DNA of 53,315 nt, from assembly GCA_018222965.1 (NCBI GenBank), contig JAAEZH010000021.1:41027-94341 (forward strand), in the 5' to 3' direction. Source of the DNA: Bacteroidota bacterium (GTDB lineage: Bacteria > Bacteroidota > Bacteroidia > Chitinophagales > Saprospiraceae). Both the position numbers and the translations under genes were made by a program. Below, piece after piece: positions 1-9,069 of the stretch (its first letter is position 1; each line of letters opens with the position of its first letter). The notes under the pieces were generated by a model, which made no database searches, was not told the DNA's origin, and saw only the letters and a list, made by a program, of their open reading frames with translations.

Positions 1-234
1 TCCTCGGGTTGAGTCGCCTCGCTTTGCTCATCGGCCGGGTTGAGATTGGTGGAGTGAAGAGCCGGTATTTTACTATGAGTATGCACCATTACACCATTAC
101 ACCTTTCACTGCTACACTATTCCATTCCTCGGGTTGAGTCGCCTCGCTTTGCTCATCGGCCGGGTTGAGATTGGTGGAGTGAAGAGCCGGTATTTTACTA
201 TGAGTATGCACCATTACACCATTACACCTTTCAC
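1..234. repeat. 125-bp tandem direct repeat, two copies in view
   Basis: Bases 1-109 recur without change at 126-234, a period of 125 bp. After each 109-bp core the next 16 bp diverge. The core contains an internal ACCATTACACC duplication and no open reading frame of note. The array may continue beyond the left edge. This accounts for the 254-bp gene-free start of the window, lying 3' of the hydrolase gene. Confidence 0.9.
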
Positions 235-254
235 CGATACACCATTTCACTTCC

Positions 255-1811
255 TTAATTAACTACATTTAACATAAACCGAATCTGATCCAAAAACAGT
301 CCTTCCTGAATTCGGAATCCGGGCTTGGAAAAGGAATGTCCGACTCCCTCATACCAAACAATCTGGGCAGGTTCTTTGCCCTCCCTTGCGAGTGTTTCCT
401 GTAAGATGTTTATGCTTTTTTGGGGAGGAACCCTGTCATCCAGCGAACCGAAAAGGCACAGGATCGGACAATCAACATCTCCCAGATAATCTGCCGTCGC
501 ATCCATGATGTCTGTTGGCCGGGCATAATGCGGTGCCTGATCAAAGGACAATCGAGGCAGATCCAGGTTAGGATGTTTTTTGGCCAGTTGATGAGCCGTT
601 TCAACCATAGTATTGTCGATCAAGCCAGCGTCGGCACTTACGAAAAACCGCCTCCATACCTCATTGGATTGGGTGATTACATCCTCTGCGAATCCCTGTT
701 GTCGGTGGTGTTCTGCAATTGCATATAGCTGTTGATCCATGCGTGTTTCCAGGGGGGTAGCCAGTAATACCAGGAAAGCTGTTTTGGGTCTTTCGGCAGC
801 AGCCATGATAGCAATTCTTCCGCCCTGACTACCTCCTGCCAGTCCAATTTTATCGGGATCTATTTGCTCTTGTGTAGCCAGCCAATCCATCAATTTGACC
901 AATTGTTCTTGCTTATCGCGGAAGGATTTTGTGCGCAGATTGCCATTTGATTTTCCATTGCCGTAATTGTCATAAATGAGTGTAGCTATCCCATACTCAG
1001 CAAACAAGCGGGCCTCCAAATCGAAAACGGAACGATCGTAATTGGCAGCTCCCATTGGAATGATGCAGGCCGGGTGGGGCCCGTTACCAGCCGGGAGATA
1101 TAAACTGGCTCCGATAATATCTTCATCCAAAACGATCTGGTGGTCCTCAATCTGACTGCTTTCCATGCGCTTACAGACAATGCTTTGTCCATCCGGAAAT
1201 TGCCAGTGAATATCCTGGTAGTTTTCCTTGATCAGGTCTTGAAATTCAATCACCTCTCCGCTTCTGCTGTACCAGGTGTTTTGTCCGATTCTTTTGAGTG
1301 TGCAGTGTTTTTGAGTGAAGGCAGAGTGCAGCCTTAAACGTCCATTGCTTTCCCAGACAATGAGTTTGTTAAGAGCTGATTCGGATGTTTGGGATTGAGA
1401 TACATAGGTGCCGGTATATGGATTCAGGTTTTCCGGAACCTCCTCAAGGACCTGATAAAAGTGAACGAAGCCACGAATGCCGCTTGGTGTATATATGCGT
1501 CCCTGCAGTTTGTCGGTAGTGGGGGGATCTATTTCAAACCGAAATTCCTGCCTATCTGAGGCCGCTTTTAACAGAAGGTATTGATTGGAGCTCAGAACGA
1601 TGTTAATCCGAAATTTGGAATCAGTCCCTCGATCAGGCAATTCGAAAAAGGTCGAACCGCCTTCTGTGAAAATCCGGGCATATTCCATTTGTCCGAGTAG
1701 CTGGATATAGCCCACCCATTCTGATTGTGTAATGATGGGATCATCTTTTTGAGCGGATAGGAGACAGGCATTGCTGGTTGTCAGCAACATTAAGAGGCAG
1801 AGTAGTCGCAT
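255..1811 (-). CDS. secreted alpha/beta hydrolase (dienelactone-hydrolase/BAAT-like)
   Basis: The 518-residue protein starts with a signal peptide (about residues 1-20, ending LLSAQ). Residues about 25-220 form an uncharacterised beta-rich N-terminal region, and about 225-518 form an alpha/beta hydrolase domain. The nucleophile elbow is GGSQGG with Ser328; the acid is probably Asp458 in GSLDDRVPP and the base His492 in GVGHSF, so the triad looks complete. This architecture matches exported Bacteroidota acyl hydrolases annotated as dienelactone or bile-acid-CoA-like hydrolases; the substrate cannot be read from the sequence. It is divergent from the pirin gene and separated from it by 123 bp. 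The ATG at 1811 directly precedes the signal peptide. Confidence is high for the fold and low for specificity. Confidence 0.85.
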   Translation of the reverse strand: MRLLCLLMLLTTSNACLLSAQKDDPIITQSEWVGYIQLLGQMEYARIFTEGGSTFFELPDRGTDSKFRINIVLSSNQYLLLKAASDRQEFRFEIDPPTTDKLQGRIYTPSGIRGFVHFYQVLEEVPENLNPYTGTYVSQSQTSESALNKLIVWESNGRLRLHSAFTQKHCTLKRIGQNTWYSRSGEVIEFQDLIKENYQDIHWQFPDGQSIVCKRMESSQIEDHQIVLDEDIIGASLYLPAGNGPHPACIIPMGAANYDRSVFDLEARLFAEYGIATLIYDNYGNGKSNGNLRTKSFRDKQEQLVKLMDWLATQEQIDPDKIGLAGGSQGGRIAIMAAAERPKTAFLVLLATPLETRMDQQLYAIAEHHRQQGFAEDVITQSNEVWRRFFVSADAGLIDNTMVETAHQLAKKHPNLDLPRLSFDQAPHYARPTDIMDATADYLGDVDCPILCLFGSLDDRVPPQKSINILQETLAREGKEPAQIVWYEGVGHSFSKPGFRIQEGLFLDQIRFMLNVVN

Positions 1812-1891
1812 TGGGTGATCTTTGCATAGACAGATGCTTTTTAGGCGAGTTTTGGTGCAAGAACTTTTTGGAGATTACCTGCGTTTAATTA

Positions 1892-1903
1892 ATGTATATA
1901 CAT
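1892..1903. promoter_or_regulatory. 12-bp perfect palindrome in a divergent intergenic region
   Basis: ATGTATATACAT is self-complementary and lies between the divergent hydrolase and pirin genes, 32 bp before the pirin ATG. It could be an operator serving either gene, but AT-rich palindromes of this size also arise by chance. Confidence 0.25.
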
Positions 1904-1934
1904 GTAAATTGAATCTTTAAATAAAGAGGACAAA

Positions 1935-2642
1935 ATGAAAACCGTATTGCATAAAGCAGAGACAAGAGGACATGCTGACCATGGCTGGTTGAATACACAC
2001 CACACCTTTAGTTTTGCCGGATACCACAATCCGGAGCGAATGCACTTTGGTGTACTGCGTGTATTAAACGATGATGTAGTAGCTCCGTCTCGTGGTTTTG
2101 CCACCCACCCTCATGAGAATATGGAAATTATCTCTATCCCGCTGGAAGGCGATCTGGAACATAAAGACAGCATGGGTAATGTGGCTGTGATCAAAGAGGG
2201 CGATGTTCAGGTAATGAGCGCGGGCAGCGGTATTTTTCACTCAGAGAAAAATAAGAATTCGGATAAGCCGGTTAAGTTTTTGCAGATTTGGATGTTTCCG
2301 AACAAAAAGAATGTGGAGCCCCGCTATGACCAGATTAGTCTGAAACCGGGAAGCCAAAATGAATGGCAGCAAGTCTTGTCCCCAAACCAGGACGATGAGG
2401 GTGTATGGGCGCATCAAAATGCCTGGTTTCATATTGCCACATTGACGGAAGGGACCGAAGATTCTTATTCCATTAAAAATAAAGGAAATGGAGTGTATGC
2501 CTTTATGCTGGAGGGAGAGGCAACGATAGAAGGCCAGGAACTTTCAGAAAGGGATGGATTGGGCATTTGGGAAGTGGATAAAATTAAAATAGAGGCAAAT
2601 TCGAAAACCCGGATATTGTTGATGGATGTCCCGATGAACTAA
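1935..2642 (+). CDS. pirin family protein (YhhW-type bicupin)
   Basis: The 235-residue bicupin has the pirin N-terminal domain. The metal ligands are all present: His58 and His60 in THPHENME and His102 and Glu104 in GIFHSEKN, the same pattern as E. coli YhhW, which has quercetin 2,3-dioxygenase activity. The C-terminal cupin (about 130-235) lacks an obvious metal set, as is usual. The start is supported by GAGGA six bases upstream of the ATG. It is a single-gene unit closed by a hairpin terminator. Bacterial pirins are cytoplasmic and often stress-linked; whether this one acts as an enzyme or a regulator is not decidable here. Confidence 0.92.
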   Translation: MKTVLHKAETRGHADHGWLNTHHTFSFAGYHNPERMHFGVLRVLNDDVVAPSRGFATHPHENMEIISIPLEGDLEHKDSMGNVAVIKEGDVQVMSAGSGIFHSEKNKNSDKPVKFLQIWMFPNKKNVEPRYDQISLKPGSQNEWQQVLSPNQDDEGVWAHQNAWFHIATLTEGTEDSYSIKNKGNGVYAFMLEGEATIEGQELSERDGLGIWEVDKIKIEANSKTRILLMDVPMN

Positions 2643-2658
2643 AAAGGCCTTCCAGGAA

Positions 2659-2697
2659 AAAAGCCTGCTGCCTCCAAAATGGAGGAGCAGGCTTTTT
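2659..2697. terminator. bidirectional hairpin terminator
   Basis: AAGCCTGCT(G)CCTCC pairs with GGAGGAGCAGGCTT around an AAAAT loop, with one bulged G. An A-run lies on the left and a T-run on the right, so it can stop both the pirin transcript and the convergent beta-helix gene. Confidence 0.85.
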
Positions 2698-2720
2698 CAA
2701 ATTCAAAACTATAACAACTC

Positions 2721-5405
2721 TTATTTAGTGAGAATCAGTTTGTGGGATTCAACCGAATCTTTTGCATATACCTGAATCAGGTAGGTGCCCGGACTGTATT
2801 TTCCGAGATCCAGTCGTAGTGTTCCAAAGCTTGTTTCCTGTGTCATCAGCAATTTGCCGGTAGCTAATTCGCTGAGGCGAATGCTGACTTCATTTCCGAA
2901 GATTTCCGGAATGTCGATGTATACCGATCCTTGTTGTGCCGGATTTGGATATACAAAGCTTCCGCTGAGTGATCCAATAGCACTGCTGGTTGCATCTGTA
3001 GAGCATGCTTCCTGATACTCAAATGCCCCGATATCGCGTTGGTCGCCAAATACGTCCATGCCGCGTTGGTCGGTTCCGTTGTCGGCTTCATCACCTGCAT
3101 CAATCGCCGGACTTGGACAATTGAGTGCATGGGTTTGGGTAGTCCCGCCATTATCTGCCAGAGGAGCGAGATTTGCATCCACCGCATCTCCGGCAGAACC
3201 TTCAATGTCTGTTGTTTGGGCTGTGAATACTGCTCCATCATCTTCTCCGATCAGATTGTATCCATTGGAGGTGATCGTTCCCATTCCGGAAACATCCTGT
3301 CCACTGCCATTTGCCATATTGCCAGCAATGATGGTACTGGAGAATGCTGCGGCATTAGAAGCATCTGTCTGGAAAAAACCACCACCGTCTGTATCAGCAG
3401 AATTGGCTGTTATGGTTGATGCATTAACGTTTAAGGATCCTGTATTGGTGATTCCTCCACCACTGGTTGCAGACATATTACCTGAAACGGTGCTGTAAGA
3501 CAACATGACCATTCCATCCGCATCGTTGTGGATTCCGGCACCTGATCCCATTCCGTTGACTTCATTGTTTGAAATCGTAGAAGCAGAAATTTCAATGGTA
3601 CCTCCGGCATTAAATATACCGCCACCACCTTGATCGGCTCCGGAGCCTGTGGCTACATTTCCATCAATAGCAACTTCGGTTATGGTCATAAGACCAGCGC
3701 CGTTCCAAAGTCCGCCACCTTCAGCGGAAGCGGTGTTGTTGGTTACGGCACCACCGGAGATTTCGATGTCTCCGGGGCCTGTGATGTGTACACCACCACC
3801 GTTGCCCGGCGAACTGGCAGTTGAATTGGCGTCGAGGGTTACATCGGTCAGAACAATAGTTGTACCTGAACCGGAGTTGTCTTCAATACCACCACCTGCA
3901 CGTTCGGATACGTTGGCCGAAATGGTCGAGTTGGTAACGGTTAGTGTACCACCGGCATCATTGAAGATGCCACCACCAGACCCGGCTGTGCCGTCGGCAG
4001 CGTTACCTGAAATAAGTGTTTGATTAGAGATTTCAATGGTACCACCGGCATTAAATACACCGCCACCACCTTGATCGGCTGCTGCACCGGAAGCAATATT
4101 TCCCTGGATGTCTACACCGGAAATGGTCATGAGTCCGGTACCGTTCCAGAGACCACCACCTTCGGCGGAAGCCGTATTATCAGTAACCGCACCACCGGAA
4201 ATTTCGATGTTTCCGTCGCCGGTAATATGGATCGCACCACCATTTCCCGGAGAAGCTCCGGTAGTGTTGCTTTCAAAAGTTACGTCTGTAATCACAACAG
4301 TTGTTGCGGCACCTGAATTGTCTTCTATGGCACCACCCGCACGCACGGATACATTCCCCGAAAGGGTCGCATCAGAAATCATGAGGCTTGCCCCCACATC
4401 GTTGAGGATACCGCCACCGGAACCAGCCATACCATCTGCGGTATTGTTGGTAATGGAAGTTGTTCCATCAATCATGAGGGTACCACTGAGGTTGTAGATG
4501 CCACCACCACCCTGGTCAGGGTCATCACCAGAGGCCGTGTTACCAGAGATTTCTACATCAGTTACAATCATAAGACCAGCGCCGTTCCAAAGTCCGCCAC
4601 CTTCAGCGGAAGCGGTGTTGTTGGTTACGGCACCACCGGAGATTTCGATGTCTCCGGGGCCTGTGATGTGGACTGCGCCACCGTTACCGGGATTGCTGGC
4701 AGCCGTGTTTGCGTCGAAAGTAACTTCGGTCAAAACGATTAGGGTAGCGTCACCGGAGTTGTCTTCAATTCCTCCGCCGGCACGTACTGCTGCATTCCCG
4801 GAGATTTCTGTATTCATTATGCTTAGGGAGCCATCTGGTCCGTTGAGGATAGCACCGCCGCTTCCGGAAAGACCGGTAGCTGCATTATTGGAAAGGGTAC
4901 TGTTCATGATGGTCAGCATGCCACCAAAATTGGCGATGGCACCACCGCCTTCAGAACCTAATAAACCGGCCGCTGAACAATCGGATATGGATACATTGTC
5001 CAGCATGACTTCTGATGTCTGGATTCGAATACCGCCACCGCTGGTTAGCGAAGCACCATTCATGATGGTCAGGTCAAACATAGTAACCAAACCGGCATCA
5101 ACAATATTAAATACCCGTCCGAGGTTGTCACCGTCGATCAAGGTATTTACAGTGCCGTTACCCATAATGGTAAGCGAATGGTCAATGGTGATTTCTCCAA
5201 GAGAGAGGCTAAGGGGTAATCCGTCTGTGAGTCCGGCAAAAGAGATCGTATCACCAGGGCTGGATGATTGGATAGCCAGGCGTAGTGATCCTGCTATATT
5301 GTCATCTACCGTAGTAACCGGAATAATTGTAGCGAATGCCGATCCTATTCCGAAGAAAAGGGAGAAGCATGTAATAAGCATTTGGGGTAAGAAAGATTTT
5401 TTCAT
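2721..5405 (-). CDS. T9SS-secreted parallel beta-helix protein built from ~147-aa repeats
   Basis: The 894-residue exported protein starts at the ATG that begins MKKSFLPQ, followed by a signal peptide ending near SAFA; an in-frame ATG ten codons earlier is less likely. Most of the protein is a chain of short beta-helix turns with GGG(I/L)xN motifs, like polymorphic outer-membrane and choice-of-anchor repeats. Three modules of 146-147 residues can be recognised by EISGGAV and AEGGGLWNG. A segment rich in DNGGTTQTHAL follows. The last ~75 residues (YPNPAQQG to the final Lys) form a type A T9SS sorting domain, so the protein should be exported through type IX secretion and anchored at or released from the surface. 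No catalytic residues are recognisable; adhesin or polysaccharide-binding roles are possible. The next gene upstream on the strand is the pectinesterase chimaera. Confidence 0.85.
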   Translation of the reverse strand: MKKSFLPQMLITCFSLFFGIGSAFATIIPVTTVDDNIAGSLRLAIQSSSPGDTISFAGLTDGLPLSLSLGEITIDHSLTIMGNGTVNTLIDGDNLGRVFNIVDAGLVTMFDLTIMNGASLTSGGGIRIQTSEVMLDNVSISDCSAAGLLGSEGGGAIANFGGMLTIMNSTLSNNAATGLSGSGGAILNGPDGSLSIMNTEISGNAAVRAGGGIEDNSGDATLIVLTEVTFDANTAASNPGNGGAVHITGPGDIEISGGAVTNNTASAEGGGLWNGAGLMIVTDVEISGNTASGDDPDQGGGGIYNLSGTLMIDGTTSITNNTADGMAGSGGGILNDVGASLMISDATLSGNVSVRAGGAIEDNSGAATTVVITDVTFESNTTGASPGNGGAIHITGDGNIEISGGAVTDNTASAEGGGLWNGTGLMTISGVDIQGNIASGAAADQGGGGVFNAGGTIEISNQTLISGNAADGTAGSGGGIFNDAGGTLTVTNSTISANVSERAGGGIEDNSGSGTTIVLTDVTLDANSTASSPGNGGGVHITGPGDIEISGGAVTNNTASAEGGGLWNGAGLMTITEVAIDGNVATGSGADQGGGGIFNAGGTIEISASTISNNEVNGMGSGAGIHNDADGMVMLSYSTVSGNMSATSGGGITNTGSLNVNASTITANSADTDGGGFFQTDASNAAAFSSTIIAGNMANGSGQDVSGMGTITSNGYNLIGEDDGAVFTAQTTDIEGSAGDAVDANLAPLADNGGTTQTHALNCPSPAIDAGDEADNGTDQRGMDVFGDQRDIGAFEYQEACSTDATSSAIGSLSGSFVYPNPAQQGSVYIDIPEIFGNEVSIRLSELATGKLLMTQETSFGTLRLDLGKYSPGTYLIQVYAKDSVESHKLILTK
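3546..4865. repeat. intragenic tandem repeat, ~441-bp period
   Basis: This stretch holds three ~147-codon modules of the beta-helix gene. The 102 bp at 3687-3788 are identical to 4569-4670, exactly 882 bp away (two modules), while the middle module at about 4128-4230 differs at many synonymous sites. Confidence 0.85.
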
Positions 5406-5603
5406 ATTGTAGTTTTTGATTAAAGATGGGTACATGTGTATGTACGGGGATGGATGGGCGAATGGATTGGAGGAGGCTGAGATCGGGAGGTGTCAAATGA
5501 GTATTTCCACCTGTAGAATATTGGATTTAATCAGGTCTTAGCCCATTCGAAGTAAATAGAGAAAAGCACCTTTTGCTGGATTGCGGTTGAGTTTAAGCTG
5601 AAA

Positions 5604-5637
5604 TAAAAAATCGCCGCAGACTTTTGCCGGCGGCGAT
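5604..5637 (-). terminator. terminator of the pectinesterase gene
   Basis: Read on the minus strand, ATCGCCGC (5637-5630) pairs perfectly with GCGGCGAT (5617-5610) and is followed by a run of six or more T. It sits 33 bp after the pectinesterase stop codon. Confidence 0.85.
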
Positions 5638-5670
5638 CACATATTTATAAGTCAATAAACTTCTCTAACC

Positions 5671-8472
5671 TTATTGGCGCACTACTTTGAGGCTGCCTTC
5701 CTGTCCGTCAATTTGATACCAGGCCAAATAAATGCCGGCTGGCAAGTGTGCCAGAGAAATCTCTTGTTTCTGGTTTTCTGTAAGGAGCAGTTGCCCGTTC
5801 ATATTAAAGATTCGAACTTCGGAGCGTGCTCCCCTTACAAAGAGCTTGTTGTCTGCAAAATACATCGGCACTTCATCGGAAATGTCTTTTGTGCTTGTTG
5901 GAATGCCCACAAACAGTTTTCCGTCTCTGGTAAAGAACTCCGGATTAGTGCTTGCATCATACAGTCCGGGAGCAAGCGATTCTCCATTTATTTCTGCATG
6001 TTCCACCTGTACCGTTGCATCGAGACGGATCAATCCATCCTCATACAAGTTGACAAAGAGGCTGTCTCCGGCACAATCCAGATGCGCCAGCGCTACCAGG
6101 TTGTGGTCGCCTACTTCGATTAGGCCCTTGCCGAAAGCATTGGCAGCAGCTCCTTCAATCACAGCTACGCTGTTTGGGTTTTCGCAAGGCAGGGTTACGT
6201 CCCATATGCCGGTAAAGGCGCTATTGTCTCCGGTCAATTTTACGGTACCGGTGTTTTCGGTATCCGGACGGTGATTGGAAGCAGTTACTTTGCCATCACC
6301 GGAGAATGGTCCTCCGAGTGTCATGGAGTGACTGGGCGTATTGGCACTATTCATGCGAAGCAGGATTTCACCAACAATATGGGTAGGGGCATTCAGCGTA
6401 AAGCCTGCTCCGGAAGTGGCATAAGAGTAGCTGGTTCCGTTGTTGAGTGTGATCAATCCGGTGGCTTCGTGCACCCCGCGCAGCCGGATATTTCCACCGC
6501 CTGAAACGATGATATCCGCTTCAAAATCGAAGGCTGTGGTCTCCATTTCAATTTCGTTGTACACCGTTTCGCCTTCCAGGGGCAGCAGAGCTGGCTGGAA
6601 GTGTTCGGGGAGGTCCCAGTTTCCGTTGGAACCACCAATGAAGGTGAATTCACTTGGGCGGCCCACCAGGATGATTCCGGATCCGGAGATCAGGCCCGGG
6701 TTGGTAGAAGCCGTGTACTCGCCTTCGTCCTGAATCACGCCGTCGATGTAAAACTCACTCAGCGTGATATCGGCATTCATTTCCAATTGACTACCGGTAA
6801 CAACATTAAGGGGCGTTTCTACAAAGAAGGCTTCTGATTCGTTGACGATAAGGGTAGCACCCGAAGCGACTTCAATGCCGCGCGATTCACCAAGTGCACC
6901 GGGGAGATTCGCCGAAAGGCTGCCCTCTTCAATAATCCACCAGCCACTGAATGCTCCATTGTCGCTATTGAGTGCTACGGTACCGGCGCCTGATTTTTCA
7001 ATGCGGTGCACACCCTGAATCTCGGCATCCATATTGAGCGATCCCGGATTGATGATGGCAATGGTGTCTTTGGTTTTTAGCCTTCCGGCGAATGTCCTAT
7101 CGCCTTCGACTTCAATAGTCGCATCGCTGATGGCCAAATAGTTTACATCACTGTCCTCGCTGATGATCAATACAGCTCCTTCCGACAAATTGAGGTCGGC
7201 CGGGAAGTAGCCGCCATCGGCGGTGATGGTATCGATACCGGTTACATAAGCGGCTTCGGTGGTATCAGGAACTTCTACCGGATCCCAGTTTTCGGCTTCC
7301 AGCCAGCTTTTAGTTGTTCCATTGCCGGTCCAGTCGTAGACAGTTACGGCCGGAGGAATAGCGGTTGGATCCCAACCGTCCATGCCATTGAGTACAGCTT
7401 GTACGGTATAATCTGGCGCTTCAATATCTTCCAGCGGACGAATACCCACCCAGTCAGCACGGCCGGACATATCAGCTCCAGGGCCAGTGTTCATGTACTC
7501 ATAAAGGTGGAGGTCTTCGCTGGTTGGTGCATAGGGCATGTTCCAGGTGGTAGGCCATCCCAGTGGATCGATTTTCTCGGTCATCTCGCAATACAGCCAG
7601 GTAACTTTCGGATAATTTTGCCAGGGACGTCCCAGCGCAACATTTCCGTTGTCGTCGCCGGGGGAGGGGCTGCCGGTGGTAAAGGTTATATCACATTCGT
7701 TGAAGACAAATCCGTGTGGCTGGTCGATACCGGTGGAAGGAGCGGTAATCCAACCGCCGCCCCAACTGCGGACCTCACACTCCTGAAAAAACACGGTGCC
7801 TCCACCATAGATATAGTCGGTACGGCCCGTGATGAGGCAGCCTTGCATGTAACAGCGTTTGGCAGCGCTCCAGAAATAGATGGTATCCTGATAACCGGTG
7901 AGATTACAATTGATGAAAATAACCCGGTCGCCTCGTATGGTTGCTGCCTGTGCTTGTCCGACAGGCCCTGCGGTATTTTCAAGGGTCATATTTTCTGCCT
8001 TGAAGTTATCGGCATTGATGGTAAGCGTTGCGGCCGTGAGTAGCAGATCTCCGGACCAAAGCATAGCATCATCAGCCGGACACAAGCCATTGAATCCACC
8101 ACTCTGACAATTGTGCAGGTGGTAGCTGATGATGGTTTCGTCGCGGCTTTCGCCGATCATGGTCACATTGATCTTGTCGGCTGGAACGATCAGTTTTTCG
8201 GTATTGTACAATCCCGTTTTGATATAGATGATGGTTTCATCCGGACTGTTATCCGGTACGGCATCAATAGCCTCCTGAATGCTGGTAAAATCACCGGATC
8301 CATCGAGGGCTACGATTATATCGGGGGAGAATGTTTGTCCGAGGACGGAGGATAATCCAAATACCAGCAGAAACAGACTGCTGATACTCCGAAGGAAAAA
8401 TCGGAGATTTTGTGGTGCCGGTAAACGACCGGACATAGCGTTTAAACGATTCATGTTGGCAAAGTTTTTCAT
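5671..8472 (-). CDS. pectinesterase (CE8) fused to repeat domains and a T9SS tail
   Basis: The 933-residue protein starts at the ATG at 8472 (an upstream TTG at 8484 and an ATG at 8454 are alternatives) and has a signal peptide ending near SVLGQ. Residues about 50-350 form a pectin methylesterase beta-helix: GDFTSIQEAIDAVP, QAQA (oxyanion Gln), GYQDT (acid/base Asp196), RTDYIYG (nucleophile Asp219, normally vDFIFG) and LGRPW (Arg282, Trp284). All catalytic positions are retained. The rest comprises two or more beta-strand segments like autotransporter-associated repeats (DNGAFSGWW and DNSAFTGIW), ending in a T9SS sorting domain. CE8 enzymes demethylate pectin homogalacturonan. No pectate lyase or PL/GH genes are adjacent, so its role in a pectin pathway is inferred only. 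Confidence 0.88.
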   Translation of the reverse strand: MKNFANMNRLNAMSGRLPAPQNLRFFLRSISSLFLLVFGLSSVLGQTFSPDIIVALDGSGDFTSIQEAIDAVPDNSPDETIIYIKTGLYNTEKLIVPADKINVTMIGESRDETIISYHLHNCQSGGFNGLCPADDAMLWSGDLLLTAATLTINADNFKAENMTLENTAGPVGQAQAATIRGDRVIFINCNLTGYQDTIYFWSAAKRCYMQGCLITGRTDYIYGGGTVFFQECEVRSWGGGWITAPSTGIDQPHGFVFNECDITFTTGSPSPGDDNGNVALGRPWQNYPKVTWLYCEMTEKIDPLGWPTTWNMPYAPTSEDLHLYEYMNTGPGADMSGRADWVGIRPLEDIEAPDYTVQAVLNGMDGWDPTAIPPAVTVYDWTGNGTTKSWLEAENWDPVEVPDTTEAAYVTGIDTITADGGYFPADLNLSEGAVLIISEDSDVNYLAISDATIEVEGDRTFAGRLKTKDTIAIINPGSLNMDAEIQGVHRIEKSGAGTVALNSDNGAFSGWWIIEEGSLSANLPGALGESRGIEVASGATLIVNESEAFFVETPLNVVTGSQLEMNADITLSEFYIDGVIQDEGEYTASTNPGLISGSGIILVGRPSEFTFIGGSNGNWDLPEHFQPALLPLEGETVYNEIEMETTAFDFEADIIVSGGGNIRLRGVHEATGLITLNNGTSYSYATSGAGFTLNAPTHIVGEILLRMNSANTPSHSMTLGGPFSGDGKVTASNHRPDTENTGTVKLTGDNSAFTGIWDVTLPCENPNSVAVIEGAAANAFGKGLIEVGDHNLVALAHLDCAGDSLFVNLYEDGLIRLDATVQVEHAEINGESLAPGLYDASTNPEFFTRDGKLFVGIPTSTKDISDEVPMYFADNKLFVRGARSEVRIFNMNGQLLLTENQKQEISLAHLPAGIYLAWYQIDGQEGSLKVVRQ
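6907..6920 (-). other. iterated motif copy 1
   Basis: Minus strand reads GCCTTTCGGCGAAT; within the pectinesterase gene the codons are CTT TCG GCG AAT (Leu-Ser-Ala-Asn). Confidence 0.8.
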
Positions 8473-8873
8473 GTCGGAATACAAACCAGAATCTGCATCT
8501 GTAGGGCAGAATCAGAATTAATCAATAGTAAATGAAGCGGAGTACCGAAGACAGGAAAGTCAGCGGTATAAATTGGTTTGTATGGCATTGAATCTAGAAG
8601 AAACCTGCCTATAGAATCATCAGGGGACTAAGATAGCAGGTTTTAATGAAAAATGTAGAATGAAGAATGTAAAGTTGAGAGAGGAGAGAGGATTGACAGA
8701 ATCGCTCCACCGCTGGAGGGGGGAGCTGTCCGGGTAAGCGGGCTGAGGGGGAGAGAGAATGAGGAATGAAAAATGTAAAGTTGGGGATATGCCTTAAGTG
8801 GTTGAAATAGATGAGTGTTGGAGTTCGTCAGAATCGCTCTCCGGCGAGTCCGTTAGGGACGCCAACTCCCCCG
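8473..8873. other. gene-free stretch with degenerate repeats
   Basis: No gene is supported here. AATGTAGAATG/AATGTAAAG-type phrases recur at about 8646-8675 and 8762-8780, and CAGAATCGCTC occurs at about 8698 and 8829. CGGGCTGAGGGGGAGA at 8739-8754 reappears exactly at 53223-53238 near the right edge. GCTCC...GGAG...GGGAGC around 8704-8726 can fold. The stretch looks like decayed dispersed intergenic elements. Confidence 0.5.
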
Positions 8874-8911
8874 AAAACAAAAAGCCCTCTCCTTTTTTCA
8901 AAGAAGAGGAC
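8874..8911 (-). terminator. strong terminator after tRNA-Met
   Basis: On the minus strand GTCCTCTTCTTT pairs over all 12 positions (two G-T wobbles) with AAAGGAGAGGGC around a GAAA tetraloop, followed by TTTTTGTTTT. It begins nine bases beyond the tRNA 3' end. Confidence 0.92.
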
Positions 8912-8919
8912 CTGTTTTG

Positions 8920-8993
8920 TAGCGTGAGAGTGACTTGAACACTCGACCTCAGCATTATGAATGCTGCGCTCTAACCAGCTGAGCTACCACGCC
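8920..8993 (-). tRNA. tRNA-Met (CAT anticodon, elongator type)
   Basis: The 74-nt sequence folds as a complete cloverleaf: acceptor GGCGTGG with TCACGCT (G-T at both ends), D-arm GCTC/GAGC, anticodon stem CAGCA/TGCTG with loop TTCATAA, T-arm GAGTG/CACTC with TTCAAGT, discriminator A. CCA is not encoded. The anticodon stem lacks the three G-C pairs of initiator tRNA, so it is elongator Met; a tRNA-Ile2 with lysidine-modified CAT is the remaining alternative. Confidence 0.93.
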
Positions 8994-9069
8994 ATTCGTG
9001 ATTTCCGCGTTAACGGGACGCAAATTTCAGTAATTCTGGTGATTTATCCAATAGGATGGGATAAAAAAT

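Noticed and set aside
1-234. 125-bp repeat considered as a CRISPR or att site
   Set aside because: Repeat too long, one 16-bp spacer, no cas or integrase genes nearby.
4498-5412. 304-codon open frame on the plus strand opposite the beta-helix gene
   Set aside because: It is the mirror of the Gly-rich repeats, Pro-rich and low in complexity, with no start signal or homology.
8920-8993. Initiator tRNA-Met
   Set aside because: The anticodon stem CAGCA/TGCTG lacks the three consecutive G-C pairs of initiators.
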